64,000 nt of DNA, taken from NCBI GenBank assembly GCA_020465985.1, contig JAANYP010000722.1, positions 809,001-873,000 of the forward strand. The letters run 5' to 3'. The notes below the pieces were generated by a model. It saw only the letters and a program-made list of their open reading frames with translations. It was not told the DNA's origin and did no database searches. This document shows, piece by piece, positions 36,217 to 47,500 of this stretch. Made by a program: the position numbers and the translations under genes. Source of the stretch: Centrapalus pauciflorus. Lineage: Eukaryota; Streptophyta; Magnoliopsida; Asterales; Asteraceae. Position 1 is the first letter of the stretch. Each line of letters opens with the position of its first letter.

Positions 36217-36379
36217 TTTTAAAAAATAATAAATAAATTTAAATTATATGTATCCATATATTATATAATCTACTTTTAAAAATTTAAATTAAATCAAAAT
36301 CCAACAAAATCTAATACTCTAATAAGTTATTAGTTAAATATAATAAAATTTTAAATATATGTAAAAAAAGTAATTACTA

Positions 36380-36382
<3 letters not shown>

Positions 36383-36465
<83 letters not shown>
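36383..36465. repeat. (AT)n microsatellite
   Basis: About 83 bp, uninterrupted, bordering the next foldback element. Confidence 0.97.
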
Positions 36466-36469
<4 letters not shown>

Positions 36470-36900
36470 ATGGTTCGTGTGAGTACCTAAAAAATGCAGG
36501 GTACCGTGAGTACCTGTGAACACACGGGTTTAAGATGTGAACATGCTCCGAAAAAAAGTTTTTTTTTTAAATTTTTTTTCATATTCATTTAGAAACAAAT
36601 AATATAAGCATATTTGTAAAAGAATCACACGCATTCACACCTCGTAGCCTCTTAAAAGTCATGTGAACGTGGAAAAATTCATGTGAACATGCTTAGCTGT
36701 GAACATAGGTTCACAACAGTGCAGTTCATGTGAACTTGCACGTTTCACATAGTTATAGTGTGTGTTTATGTGTGATTTTTTGCAAGTAGTCTTATATTAT
36801 TAATTTAAAAATGATTATGCAAAAAAATTTCAAAAAAAATAATTTTAAGCGAGGTACCTCCGGTACTCCGCAAAACTAGTGGTACTCATTTGAACCCAAA

Positions 36901-36902
<2 letters not shown>
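36466..36902. mobile_element. TA-flanked foldback element, copy 1
   Basis: The left end AGAATATGGTTCGTGTGAGT pairs with the inverse of the right end, AGATTTGGGTTCAAATGAGT. The interior differs from copy 2 (36995-37379), but both have a GGTACC-rich subterminal region and a CACATGCATTCACATC-like block. TA tracts lie directly on both sides. Confidence 0.8.

Positions 36903-36994
<92 letters not shown>
36903..36994. repeat. (TA)n microsatellite
   Basis: About 92 bp, shared border of the two foldback elements. Confidence 0.97.
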
Positions 36995-36998
<4 letters not shown>

Positions 36999-37377
36999 AT
37001 GGTTCGAGAGAGTACCACCGTTATGCAGCGCACCAGAAGGTACCACGTTTAAAAAAACTTTTTTAAATTTTTTTTTTCATAAACATGTTTTAATTAACAT
37101 TATGAAGATCATATGTAAATTTCACATGCATTCACATCTCCTAGCTCCTAAAAAATGATGTGAACGCACACTTACATAATTTTGAAGACATGTGAACGTG
37201 CATTTATGTGATTCGTGTTTTCATCCACTTAGAGTGTTCGGATTTGCGTGAAATTCACATATGATCTGTGTAATGTTAATTACAACATGTTCATGAAAAA
37301 AAATTTCAAAAAAATTACTTTTAAGGGAGGTACCTTCTGGTGCGCTGCATTAGAGGTGGTACTCACTTGAACCTAAA

Positions 37378-37379
<2 letters not shown>
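36995..37379. mobile_element. TA-flanked foldback element, copy 2
   Basis: The left end GAATATGGTTCGAGAGAGTA pairs with the inverse of the right end, GATTTAGGTTCAAGTGAGTA. The pairing extends through GCAGCGCACCAGAAGGTACC, giving arms of about 50 bp. TA tracts on both sides (the right one at 37380-37409). Confidence 0.8.
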
Positions 37380-37409
<30 letters not shown>

Positions 37410-37412
<3 letters not shown>

Positions 37413-38434
37413 TAATAGGTCATAATAAATAATAATATCATTCTTATATATTTTTGTTTAAAAATAATATCTCTTTACCTTTTAGTTTATTATTTAAATA
37501 TATATTTAAAAAACCGTGAAATACACGGGTAAATAAGCTAGTTATAATTATAATCATAACTACAAGAAGAATAGAAAATAAAACAATAGTACGTTGTTTT
37601 TTACATAATTATCCATAAAATATATATGGGTTTGGACTTTGGATGGTTGCTTTAAATAGCATCAACTCAACTTTTCCCCCAATTATTATTATGGGCTTTT
37701 AACCCATTTAAAGAGTTTCAAGTTACCCGACCCACCCAGCGTATGAAATATTTAGACACAAGAATTTCAAATTATGTGGAGTGAGTCGGTCACTTTTGCC
37801 TCAAATTCTGCAAACATTTGTTATGTTTTAATCTATTTTTAACCAAAGCCATGTGACAACTGACAAAGAACAAGATAAGGATACATTACTCATATTTATC
37901 TTGCTTCTCTTTTCATACTAAAAATACACTCTTAAACCATTGCTTTCTGTCATCCCTTTTTTGACCGTCCACACCACACATTTCTTCTGTGTTTCTAAAC
38001 TCACTCATGCTTTTCCTACTTCCATACTTTTATTATGCTTATAAACTGGACCGTTTCATGGATTTTAGAGGCTTCGTGTTTGTGATTACAACATAGCCCC
38101 TTAAGTATTTTAAATAGCAAATTGGTCATTTTGAAACTCAATTTTAACAGGTAAAGTCGAGTCCATGAATAACAAAAAAAAACTGATTAGTGAGAAATTA
38201 AAATAAGTAATACGAACATGAATTCCATTTTAACGCACCGATGCACAACGTATACATGTCAAATACAGAAAATTTTTATTTGTCTAAATTTATATCTTTA
38301 TTATAACCGTCAAACCCTACGAAATTGGGGCTCTGTTCGGTCGAGCTTTACGCACACCTTAAAAGCTTAAAACCACCCCTGGTTATAAATCATATCAAAT
38401 CTACATCCAATATTCCATCAATCTCCCTTTGATA
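37410..38434 (+). other. Upstream region of subtilase 1
   Basis: AT-rich, no other gene. The sequence just before the start codon (38380-38434) is C-rich and A-poor, as in plant 5' leaders. I do not see a convincing TATA box at a useful distance. Confidence 0.4.
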
Positions 38435-40789
38435 ATGGGTCGGTTTTTGTTTTTCGTTTACACATTCGTCGGTTTTCTTCTTGCGATCTCTGCACAACTT
38501 GATGATAGTACCGAAGAAACCTTCATTGTTAGGATCCAAATCGACTCAAAACCATCTGTGTTTACTCATCTACAAAACTGGTATACTGCAACTCTTGCAG
38601 GTTTAAGTTCAAGAAAGTTAAGTTCCGATGATGAAAGTGAACAAGGTAAAGAGAAGTTCGTCCATGTCTACAACACGGTTTTCCATGGTTTTTCAGCCAG
38701 ACTCACTCCTCAAGAAGCTCAAGAACTGGAAGCACAGCCAGGCGTCATGGCTGTTTTACCAGACCGAATCCGTCGGCTTCATACAACTCGTTCGGTTCAG
38801 TTTTTGGGACTCGTAAGTAACGAACCGAATGATCTGTTAAAGGAGTCTGATTATGGTTCTAATGTGATCATTGGTATCTTGGACACTGGTATCTCACCTG
38901 AAGCAGAAAGCTTTGATGATCAAGATCTTGGTCCGATCCCTTCTGATTGGAAAGGTGAGTGCATGGAAGGGGAGCAGTTTACTACAGATTTATGCAACAA
39001 AAAAGTGATCGGAGCACGATATTTTACTGCGGGGTATGAATCGAACATCGAAAGAATCAACGGTTCGGAGCAAGTTAAATCTTCCAGAGATACGAATGGC
39101 CATGGTACCCACACGGCATCGATCGCGGCTGGAAGAATCGTTGCGAACGCATCGCTGTTCGGGTATGCCGAAGGAGTAGCTGTTGGAGTGGCACCGAAAG
39201 CTAGGATTGCTGTGTATAAAATATGCTGGGGAGAGGATTGCCGGGAGTCGGATATACTCGCCGGATTAGATAAAGCGGTTGAGGATGGCGTCCACGTTAT
39301 CTCGATATCGATCGGTGGCACCACCTCAAGACCATTTAATCTTGATCCGATAGCGATTGGTGCTTTTGGTGCAATGACTCGAGGTGTTCTTGTCTCGGCT
39401 TCAGCGGGAAACAGTGGTCCGGACATCATGACGGTTACAAACACGGCTCCGTGGATCACTACGGTCGGTGCAAGCACGATTGACCGGAGGTTTCCAGCTG
39501 ATCTAGTCTTGGAAGATGGCACGGTGATCACAGGGGCGTCTGTTTTTAGCGGAAACACAACACTAGCAAACAAATTCATTCCGATAATTCATGGGAGAAA
39601 TGCTTCGAAGGGACAATCCGGAAGCTATAAAGCTGCAGTTTGTATGCCGGAATCACTCGATAAAGAACTCGTACGTGGGAATATCGTGATTTGCGATCGA
39701 GGTGGCAATGGCCGTGTCAAGAAAGGCGATGTGGTCAAGGACGCCGGAGGAGTTGGGGTTATCGTATCGAACGTGGCTCCTCAAGGCGAAGGACTAATAT
39801 CGGACTCGTATACAATTCCAGGCATGTTGATAACCGAGTCAGCTCGTGAAAGGCTATTGAAATATTTAAGCTCGTCGAGCAATCCGAAGGCGAAGATGAT
39901 AATACACGGAACTCAAACCGGGGTGAAGCCTGCACCTATAGTCGCGTCCTTCTCTTCAAGAGGACCAAGCGTTGATTCGCTTTACGTACTCAAGCCTGAC
40001 GTAATAGCACCTGGTGTGGACATCCTAGCAGCATGGCCTAACCACGTTGCACCAACCGAACTAACTTCTGATCCTCGACGGACGAGGTTTAACATAGCAT
40101 CCGGCACTTCGATGTCGTGTCCTCACGTATCGGGTTTAGCCGCGTTATTGAAAGGGGCTCACCCGGATTGGTCTCCAGCCATGATCAGATCAGCAATCAT
40201 GACCACGGCCTATACACACGATGCAGAAGGGAAGCCGCTGCTAGATGAACAATCGTATAACGAATCCACAGTTTGGAGCACGGGTGCAGGACATATAGAC
40301 CCTGGAAAAGCCGTTGATCCCGGATTGGTGTATGATATAACCGCGAATGATTACCTCGAGTATTTATGTGCAATGAACTACTCAATCCAAGGTTTTCGAC
40401 AAATCTCCCCGAAACCAGTGAGTTGCGGTCCGAAGCAAAATAAGCCGTGGAACATCAACTACCCAGCGATATCGATCGTGTACAGTAGTGATCGAGGATC
40501 ATCAGAACCGGAGTTAGTAGTCACGAGAACCGTTACACATGTAAGCGAAGGTGCATCGAACTACAAGGTTATTGTCACTAGCCCAAAAGGAACCAACTTG
40601 ACAGTAGAGCCGCAGACGATGAAATTTAGTACAAAAGGCGAAAAACTGAGCTACAAGGTTAGGATCGTATCCGAGAAGGTAACTGGTTCGTGGGGCAGCG
40701 TGAAGACAGCGTCCGGTAACTTGATTTGGACCGACGGGAAACATAACGTAGTGTCGCCCGTCGTTGTTATGTGGCAACATTTGTTTTAG
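38435..40789 (+). CDS. Subtilisin-like serine protease, SBT1.6/SLP2-like, 784 aa, intronless
   Basis: A secreted S8 protease of the plant subtilase family. The start is the ATG at 38435 (an in-frame TTG upstream is not used). Signal peptide about residues 1-20 (LFFVYTFVGFLLAISA). Inhibitor I9 prodomain about 30-115, ending HTTRSVQFLGL. The catalytic triad is complete: Asp150 (GILDTG), His223 (NGHGTHTAS), Asn326 (SAGNSGP, oxyanion) and Ser559 (SGTSMSCPH). A PA domain lies at about 385-475 and an Fn3-like C-terminal domain at about 680-784. VYNTVFHGFSA and the SDYGSNVIIG block resemble Arabidopsis SBT1.6. The usual DTGIWPE reads DTGISPE. It acts in the apoplast; the substrate is unknown. A second, more distant subtilase follows 994 bp downstream. 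Confidence 0.96.
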   Translation: MGRFLFFVYTFVGFLLAISAQLDDSTEETFIVRIQIDSKPSVFTHLQNWYTATLAGLSSRKLSSDDESEQGKEKFVHVYNTVFHGFSARLTPQEAQELEAQPGVMAVLPDRIRRLHTTRSVQFLGLVSNEPNDLLKESDYGSNVIIGILDTGISPEAESFDDQDLGPIPSDWKGECMEGEQFTTDLCNKKVIGARYFTAGYESNIERINGSEQVKSSRDTNGHGTHTASIAAGRIVANASLFGYAEGVAVGVAPKARIAVYKICWGEDCRESDILAGLDKAVEDGVHVISISIGGTTSRPFNLDPIAIGAFGAMTRGVLVSASAGNSGPDIMTVTNTAPWITTVGASTIDRRFPADLVLEDGTVITGASVFSGNTTLANKFIPIIHGRNASKGQSGSYKAAVCMPESLDKELVRGNIVICDRGGNGRVKKGDVVKDAGGVGVIVSNVAPQGEGLISDSYTIPGMLITESARERLLKYLSSSSNPKAKMIIHGTQTGVKPAPIVASFSSRGPSVDSLYVLKPDVIAPGVDILAAWPNHVAPTELTSDPRRTRFNIASGTSMSCPHVSGLAALLKGAHPDWSPAMIRSAIMTTAYTHDAEGKPLLDEQSYNESTVWSTGAGHIDPGKAVDPGLVYDITANDYLEYLCAMNYSIQGFRQISPKPVSCGPKQNKPWNINYPAISIVYSSDRGSSEPELVVTRTVTHVSEGASNYKVIVTSPKGTNLTVEPQTMKFSTKGEKLSYKVRIVSEKVTGSWGSVKTASGNLIWTDGKHNVVSPVVVMWQHLF

Positions 40790-41782
40790 TATATCGATTA
40801 TATGCACAGTTTAGGTTGTGCATTCATGTATGTTCATGTTCATCACAAGTTAGTTAAATAATACTCAAAACATTATGACATTTCGATTCGACGTCTTTTT
40901 CATCGGTACTTGTTAGACGGCCGAGATGTATCGGATCTTAGTAATTCAGTAACTCGATCTGTTACGTCTCGATATTTTAAGACGTTGTCGTAAAAATGAT
41001 CTTGTTCCTGTTTAACATCTAGTTTTCTATAAACAAACAGAGAAACATACAAACTTTGCGAGAATCTGAGTTAATACCAAGTGTTTATCGTTGATACCAA
41101 AGGCTTTGGCAGTTTGGCTGATACGAATCACCCTTTTCGTCTGTTACTAATGTAGCGTAGCAAATGGAAAACAGATTAATCTGTTGATTCAAAGAATTTC
41201 CAGATTAATCTCTACTACAAGTTTGTTGATTCCGGAGAATGCCAAACAATTAGGCTTCAAACAACCGATTAGAACTCGGAATTTGGAAAATGAAAAAGTT
41301 TTCTTGATTGATAATCTGCTTTCTTACAATACTTCTACATAGCTTAAATAGAAACGGGAAACTAAAAAACGGGTCAAAACCCAACGGGTCGACCCAGGGA
41401 ACCAAAAGAAAAACCCAAAAACTCATAAAAAATCACAAAAAAACCCGTGACTATCACTCCGGGTCGAATTTGGGCCAAACGATTGGGCAAACCGCCTTTG
41501 GCTGTTTGTCACTGTGCGGAGCTCGAGCCAACGGACGTCTGGACACCTGACGGGCCCCAAACGGAGACCCGAGTCAAAAGGCCATTTCCGTTTAGCCCTT
41601 TTTAGTACGTATCCTGTATTGGGCCTCAATAAACATTGCCTGCATCATTTACACAATTTAAAACTCTACGGATATTACTATGTTTCGACTGATGTTACAA
41701 TATGTATTGCCGAATTGCCGGCAAAGAAATCGAAGTATATAGCCAAGCAATACGGAAATGCAACATCAAGTTCTTCAACATC
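40790..41782. other. Spacer between subtilases with an antisense LTR-like remnant
   Basis: On the minus strand about 41380-41180 reads CTATTTAAGCTATGTAG, then ATTATCAATCAAGAAAAC, the layout of a TATA box and R/U5 region of many copia LTRs. About 41430-41610 is GC-richer with ACCCGTTGGG-like motifs. I could not find both ends or a duplication. If real, this remnant forms most of the promoter region of the second subtilase. Confidence 0.3.
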
Positions 41783-44014
41783 ATGGAGAACGAGAGGCGG
41801 CATCAGGTTCCGGCATGGACTATGATCATGTCACTTCTTACTTTCACATCCATTTTAGCAGTCGCAAAAGAAACCGAGACGTATATTGTCCAGTTAACCG
41901 CTCCCCACGAACACACCTTTACTCGATCCGAAGATCTTGAAAGCTGGTACAACACATTCTTGACGACAATCACCACAGACTCGGACGAGAAACAACCACG
42001 GATGATTTATGCATACCGTAACATACTTAACGGGTTCGCAGCGAAACTTACGGTTGAACAAGTGAAGGAGATGGAAGAAAAAGTTGGAGTCATATCGGTC
42101 CGGCCTCAAAGGGTGTTGTCTTTACATACAACTCATACTTCTAACTTCTTGGGGTTGCAACAGAATCTCGGATTATGGAAAGGTTCGAAGTACGGAAAAG
42201 GAATCATCGTCGGGGTGCTAGACACAGGGATTACTCCCGGTCATCCTTCGTTTAACGACACAGGAATCGACGCTCCACCAGCCAAATGGAAAGGCAAATG
42301 TGAAGTCGAGGGGTGTAATAACAAACTTATCGGTGCTAGGAACTTTGTTAGCGGTGGTACGGGTTCGGCTTCACCGCTCGATGATGAAGGACATGGAACC
42401 CACACTTCGAGTACTGCAGCCGGAAACTTTGTCGAAGGTGCTTCCGCGCTTGGAAACGACAATGGAACCGCTGTCGGGATGGCTCCGCTTGCACACTTGG
42501 CGATGTATAAGGTGTGTGACGAAACCGGTTGTGCTACGAGCGATATATTAGCTGGTATGGACGCGGCTGTTGAAGATGGCGTCGATGTGCTTTCTCTATC
42601 GCTTGGTGGACCGTCTCTCCCTTTCTATTATGACGTAGTTGCTCTAGGTGCGTTTTCTGCGATCCAGAAAGGGATTTTCGTGAGTTGTTCTGCAGGCAAC
42701 TCCGGGCCTTTTAACGCCACGTTATCGAACGAGGCTCCATGGATTCTCACAGTTGGTGCTAGTACTGTCGATAGGAAGGTGAAAGCGACCGTAAAATTAG
42801 GGAACGGAGACTTATTCGATGGAGAATCGCTTTTCCAGCCTAAAGATTTCCCAGAAACGCTTTTGCCGCTTGTATACCCGGGAATGAATGGCGATCAACG
42901 TACGGCATGGTGTTCTCCAGGATCATTAAACAGCACCGAAGTCAAAGGAAAGGTAGTGTTGTGCGTGAGAGGTGGTGGTGTCGCAAGAATCGGTAAAGGA
43001 CAGGTGGTAAAAGATGCCGGTGGAGCTGCTATGATTCTTACGAACGTAAAGGCAGATGGCGCTAGTACAATAGCCGATGCTCATGTACTTCCTGCGTCGT
43101 ATGTTGGTTACAAAGACGGACTTACGATTCAAGAGTACATAAATTCAACTTCATCGCCTCTTGCTTCTATTGCATTCCATGGAACTGTAATCGGAGATCG
43201 AGCAGCTCCTCAAGTGACCTCGTTCTCGTCACGAGGGCCTAATCAAGCAAGTCCCGGAATCCTGAAACCAGACATTATCGGTCCTGGTGTGAGCATTCTC
43301 GCAGCATGGCCTGTCTCTATCGATAACACAACAACGAAACTTCCATTTAACGTAGTTTCAGGTACATCAATGTCTTGTCCTCATCTCAGCGGGATCGCAA
43401 CACTGGTGAAAAGTGTTCATCCTGATTGGTCACCCGCCGCAATCAAGTCCGCGATCATGACCACTGCTGATTTGGTCAACCTCAACAACCAACCAATCGA
43501 GGACGAAACAGAGCTTCCCGCCAACCTCTTTGCTGTTGGGTCTGGTCATGTTAACCCGTCTAAAGCTAGTGACCCTGGACTCGTTTACGATATCCAACCC
43601 GATGATTACATACCGTACTTGTGTGGATTAGGATACTCAAACAGAGAAGTTGCGATTATCGTCCAAAAGCAAGTTTCTTGCTCAAACTCATCAAGCATAC
43701 CCGAAGCACAACTGAACTATCCTTCGTTTTCCATCACACTAAGTGCTAATGTCTCGAAATCATACACGAGGACCGTGACTAACGTTGGCGATGCTAATTC
43801 ATCCTATAACTTGAAAGTTTTTACAGGACCGGGCGTCGCTGTATCTGTGTCACCCTCAATGCTCGCCTTCTCGGCTGTTAACCAGAAGCTCTCTTATGAA
43901 GTGACATTTATGGGCATAGGCTCCGATCCAAAGATTCAATTCAGCGAAGGGGCTCTGGTATGGTATTCCGCAAAGCATTCGGTTAGGAGTCCCATTTCGA
44001 TCAACTTTGTTTAA
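41783..44014 (+). CDS. Subtilisin-like serine protease, SBT1.2/SDD1- or P69-like, 743 aa, intronless
   Basis: A second secreted S8 subtilase, same strand. The frame opens at 41702, but the ATG at 41783 (MENERRHQVP) or at 41822 (MIMSLLTF) places a normal signal peptide (MIMSLLTFTSILAVA) near the N-terminus. Prodomain about 33-118. Triad: Asp147 (GVLDTG), His204 (EGHGTHTSS), Asn306 (SAGNSGP) and Ser529 (SGTSMSCPH). PA domain at about 360-450, Fn3-like tail at about 650-743. The sequence is clearly diverged from the neighbour, so the pair is not a recent duplication. Likely apoplastic processing or defence-type protease; substrate unknown. A young copia element begins 222 bp after the stop and may cut its 3' UTR. 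Confidence 0.95.
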   Translation: MENERRHQVPAWTMIMSLLTFTSILAVAKETETYIVQLTAPHEHTFTRSEDLESWYNTFLTTITTDSDEKQPRMIYAYRNILNGFAAKLTVEQVKEMEEKVGVISVRPQRVLSLHTTHTSNFLGLQQNLGLWKGSKYGKGIIVGVLDTGITPGHPSFNDTGIDAPPAKWKGKCEVEGCNNKLIGARNFVSGGTGSASPLDDEGHGTHTSSTAAGNFVEGASALGNDNGTAVGMAPLAHLAMYKVCDETGCATSDILAGMDAAVEDGVDVLSLSLGGPSLPFYYDVVALGAFSAIQKGIFVSCSAGNSGPFNATLSNEAPWILTVGASTVDRKVKATVKLGNGDLFDGESLFQPKDFPETLLPLVYPGMNGDQRTAWCSPGSLNSTEVKGKVVLCVRGGGVARIGKGQVVKDAGGAAMILTNVKADGASTIADAHVLPASYVGYKDGLTIQEYINSTSSPLASIAFHGTVIGDRAAPQVTSFSSRGPNQASPGILKPDIIGPGVSILAAWPVSIDNTTTKLPFNVVSGTSMSCPHLSGIATLVKSVHPDWSPAAIKSAIMTTADLVNLNNQPIEDETELPANLFAVGSGHVNPSKASDPGLVYDIQPDDYIPYLCGLGYSNREVAIIVQKQVSCSNSSSIPEAQLNYPSFSITLSANVSKSYTRTVTNVGDANSSYNLKVFTGPGVAVSVSPSMLAFSAVNQKLSYEVTFMGIGSDPKIQFSEGALVWYSAKHSVRSPISINFV

Positions 44015-44235
44015 GGTGATCGAGGTTCGATGCTCGTAGCTTTTCTTGGTGATTGAAACAGTTGAACACAAATGTTCAATTCTACAAATTGTTAGCATTC
44101 TTTGATACTGTTATGAACTTTTTATTTGAAACATTTTATGTCAAAGTGGTAAACTCGGTTCTAAGAATTGATCAAGTGATTATAAGTTTGTCGAATTCAG
44201 TATGCTTTCTAGCTCTAAAAATCTTAATCATATTC

Positions 44236-44489
44236 AGTTAAAGTTTGACTTGCTCAGCCTCAATTCCAAGACTATAGCAAAATACCAACTAATTTGACTT
44301 TGTCATGAGAAGTTGAGCACGTGGGTTGTCCCTATCTTCAAGGCTAAAATCCCAATTATATTTCCTGTAATTTCTGTAAAGTAGTTTGTAACCTTTCTCT
44401 ATATATTGATGAATGAAATATCTAGGTGGTCACTTGTACCATTTACCAAAAAAACCTCTCCTCTTGTTCAACCCTAAATTTTTCTTATT
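44236..44489 (+). repeat. 5' LTR of the copia element
   Basis: 254 bp, identical to 48773-49026. Contains CTCTATATATTGATG at about 44397-44411 as a probable TATA box, followed by a leader. Confidence 0.97.
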
Positions 44490-44502
44490 TGGTATCAGAG
44501 CC
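44490..44502 (+). other. Primer binding site of the copia element
   Basis: TGGTATCAGAGCC, complementary to the initiator tRNA-Met 3' end, starting at the base right after the LTR with no spacer. Confidence 0.95.
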
Positions 44503-44543
44503 TTTACGGCCGTTCCACTTCCAATTTCCGAACTCTTCCAGCC

Positions 44544-47500
44544 ATGGCTACTCCTCCAGGCACTCCAAGTTCGAGTGCACCCCCTCTTTTACCCAGTCCG
44601 CCCAATCGAAATGTACCCTCTCAATATACGGCAATCAAGCTTGATCGCACCAACTACCTTCTATGGGAAACCATGATTATGCCAATCATCCGAGGCCACA
44701 AGTTAGATGGCCATGTTCTTGGCACCAAGTTATGCCCTTCTGAATTTCTGCCACGCACCACACCAGGGACGCTTGTCAAATCGAATCCAGAGTACGAAGA
44801 GTGGCTTTCAAATGATCAGTTACTATTAGGATGGCTATACAGCACCATGACTCCTGACATAGCCTCTCAACTGATGCGGAAATCAACGTCGAAGGAGCTT
44901 TGGGATGCAGCAAAAGAGTTATCGGGTGCACAAACACGAGCACGAGTAGTCTACTACAAGGCTGAATTACAGAAAACAAGGAAAGGAGGGATGAAGATGG
45001 AGGAATATCTGACAACCATGAAAGCTATTGCTGACAACCTTGCCCTTGCAGGTAATCCAATACCTATGTCTGACCTAGTTGTGCAGATTTTGAGTGGTCT
45101 TGATACAGAATACACTCCAATTGTGACTCTACTAACCGACAAAGAATCAGTATTGTGGATTGATTTGCAAACGACTCTGTTGACATATGAGAGTAGATTA
45201 GAGCAACTCAATACCTATCAAACAGAGGGCCTCAATTTGGGTCATGCTAGTGCCCATTTTGCGTTGCACAACAGTAGCACCAGGTCTTATAATTCCAGCA
45301 ATGGTCGGGGACAAAATCGATCAACTTATAGTAATAGAGGTGCTCGGGGCAGGTTTCGTGGAAGAGGAGGCAGAAACAATGGAAATAGAGTCGTGTGTCA
45401 GCTTTGTGAGAAAGCAGGCCACACCGCCTCTGCTTGTTGGAATCGATTCGATCATAATTTCATGGGAAACGCAGCAAGTCCGAATCCAAATGTTCTTATG
45501 GCAACCCCGGAGATTATTGAAGATCCCTCATGGTATGCTGATACTGGAGCCAGTCACCATGTGACCAACAACCCTCAGAACCTGGAACAGAAGCAAGATT
45601 ATAATGGTAAGAATTCTCTTGTCGTTGCAAATGGAAGCAAACTTGGTATCAGTCACATTGGTAACACAAAGTTTCCAACAAAGTTGAATGACTTGTCCAT
45701 TAATCACGTATTGTGTGTGCCTAAGGTTACAAAAAATCTCTTGAGTGTATCTCAGTTGGTGTCTGATAACAACGTAACAACTTTATTTGACTCTTCTGGT
45801 TGTTTTGTAAAGGACAAGCAAACAGGACTGGTGATGCTCAAAGGGAAGCTTGAAGATGGTCTATACAAGCTTGAGGTTGCACCACTCTCAAAGAAGTCCA
45901 CTCCTTCTCATTTAAATCCTAGATTTGTTTCCTTTTCATCTAAATTGCCGTCCGAGTCAAGTATGGATGTATGGCACAGGAGGCTAGGCCACCCATCTAA
46001 TAGAGTCATGTTTCAAGTTTTAAAAGAGTGTAATTTTGGTTCTGCAATTAATAATATTAATTTTTGCGATGCTTGTCAGTTTGGGAAATCACATGCCTTA
46101 CCCTTTAAACATTCTCTTTCACAAGCAAAAAAGGTTCTCGATTTGATTCACACTGATCTTTGGGGACCTGCACCTTTACTTTCGTCGTCTGGATATCGTT
46201 TTTATATCCATTTTATAGACGACTTTAGTAGGTTCACTTGGATATATCCACTCAAAGTAAAAAGTGATGCTGCTCAAGCTTTTATTCATTTCAAAAATCT
46301 TGTCGAGAATCAATTTGGAACCAAGATAAAACAACTTTATGCAGATTGTGGAACGGAGTATCTATCTTTCTCTCAAGTAGTCCAAAAGTCAGGAATTCTT
46401 TTCAAACATACATGTCCATACACTTCGCTTCAAAATGGTAGAGCCGAAAGAAAACATCGTCATATTGTTGAAATGGGTTTAACTCTCTTGGCTCAAGCCA
46501 AGATGCCACTAAAATATTGGTGGCAAGCGTTTGAAAGTGCCGTTTACCTTATCAATAGATTGCCAACTCCTGTTCTCCATAACATGTCACCTATGCAAAG
46601 GTTGTTTAACAAAGTTCCAGATCATTCATTTTTAAAAGTTTTTGGGTGTAGTTGTTTTCCATGTCTTCGACCATACCAAACTCATAAATTTCAATTTCAT
46701 TCTACTAAGTGTGTGTTTTTAGGATACAGTGAATCCTTTAAAGGGTATAGATGTCTTAGTTCTACGGGTAAAATTTATGTCTCAAGACATGTGGTTTTTA
46801 ATGAAAAGGAGTTCCCATTTGCTGATGGTTTTCTCAATACCAAAACAAGCTCATCTCCTGTCCTTGTGTCTTCTCCTCTCTCTTGGCACATGATGTCTAA
46901 TGAATCGAGTAATGGTGTAATTTCTCCACATATAGATCATCAACAAGCTTCTTCAGTAGCCTCACCAAATTCTGGAGCCTCTACTTTACGTTCACCAAGA
47001 GAACCAAGTCAAATTGAAGCTGTATCACCACCTCCTGTCACTGAACCAGATCAGCCTGATATTGGAACTGTAAGTGTTGCAGCGAGTGGAGAGACTCAGT
47101 TCAATGAACATCCAATGATCACAAGGGGGAAAAGTGGTATTTGCAAGCCTAAAGTGACATTTACTGGCGTCGTCCAGGCTACTGGACCTCCTGACGAGCA
47201 TGAGACACCAGATGCACTTGACACAACAGAACCCCAAAGCACTTCAGCAGCCTTGAACAACGGTAACTGGAAGCATGCAATGCAAGCTGAATATCAAGCT
47301 CTTATGCAGAATAAGACATGGCATTTAGTCGCCCCTTCTTCTGAGCAGTCTCTGGTTGGGAGCAAGTGGGTCTTCAAGCTCAAATACAATACAGATGGAA
47401 GCATTAGTCGCCATAAAGCGAGACTGGTTGCCAAGGGATTTCACCAAACTCCCGGAGTTGACTATTTTGAGACGTTTAGTCCTGTCATCAAGCCCACTAC

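Noticed and set aside
38429..38434. Earlier in-frame start for subtilase 1
   Set aside because: It would need a TTG start. The ATG at 38435 gives a normal signal peptide.
38920..39579. 219-codon open frame antisense to subtilase 1
   Set aside because: It is a shadow of the strongly supported subtilase frame and has no domain of its own.
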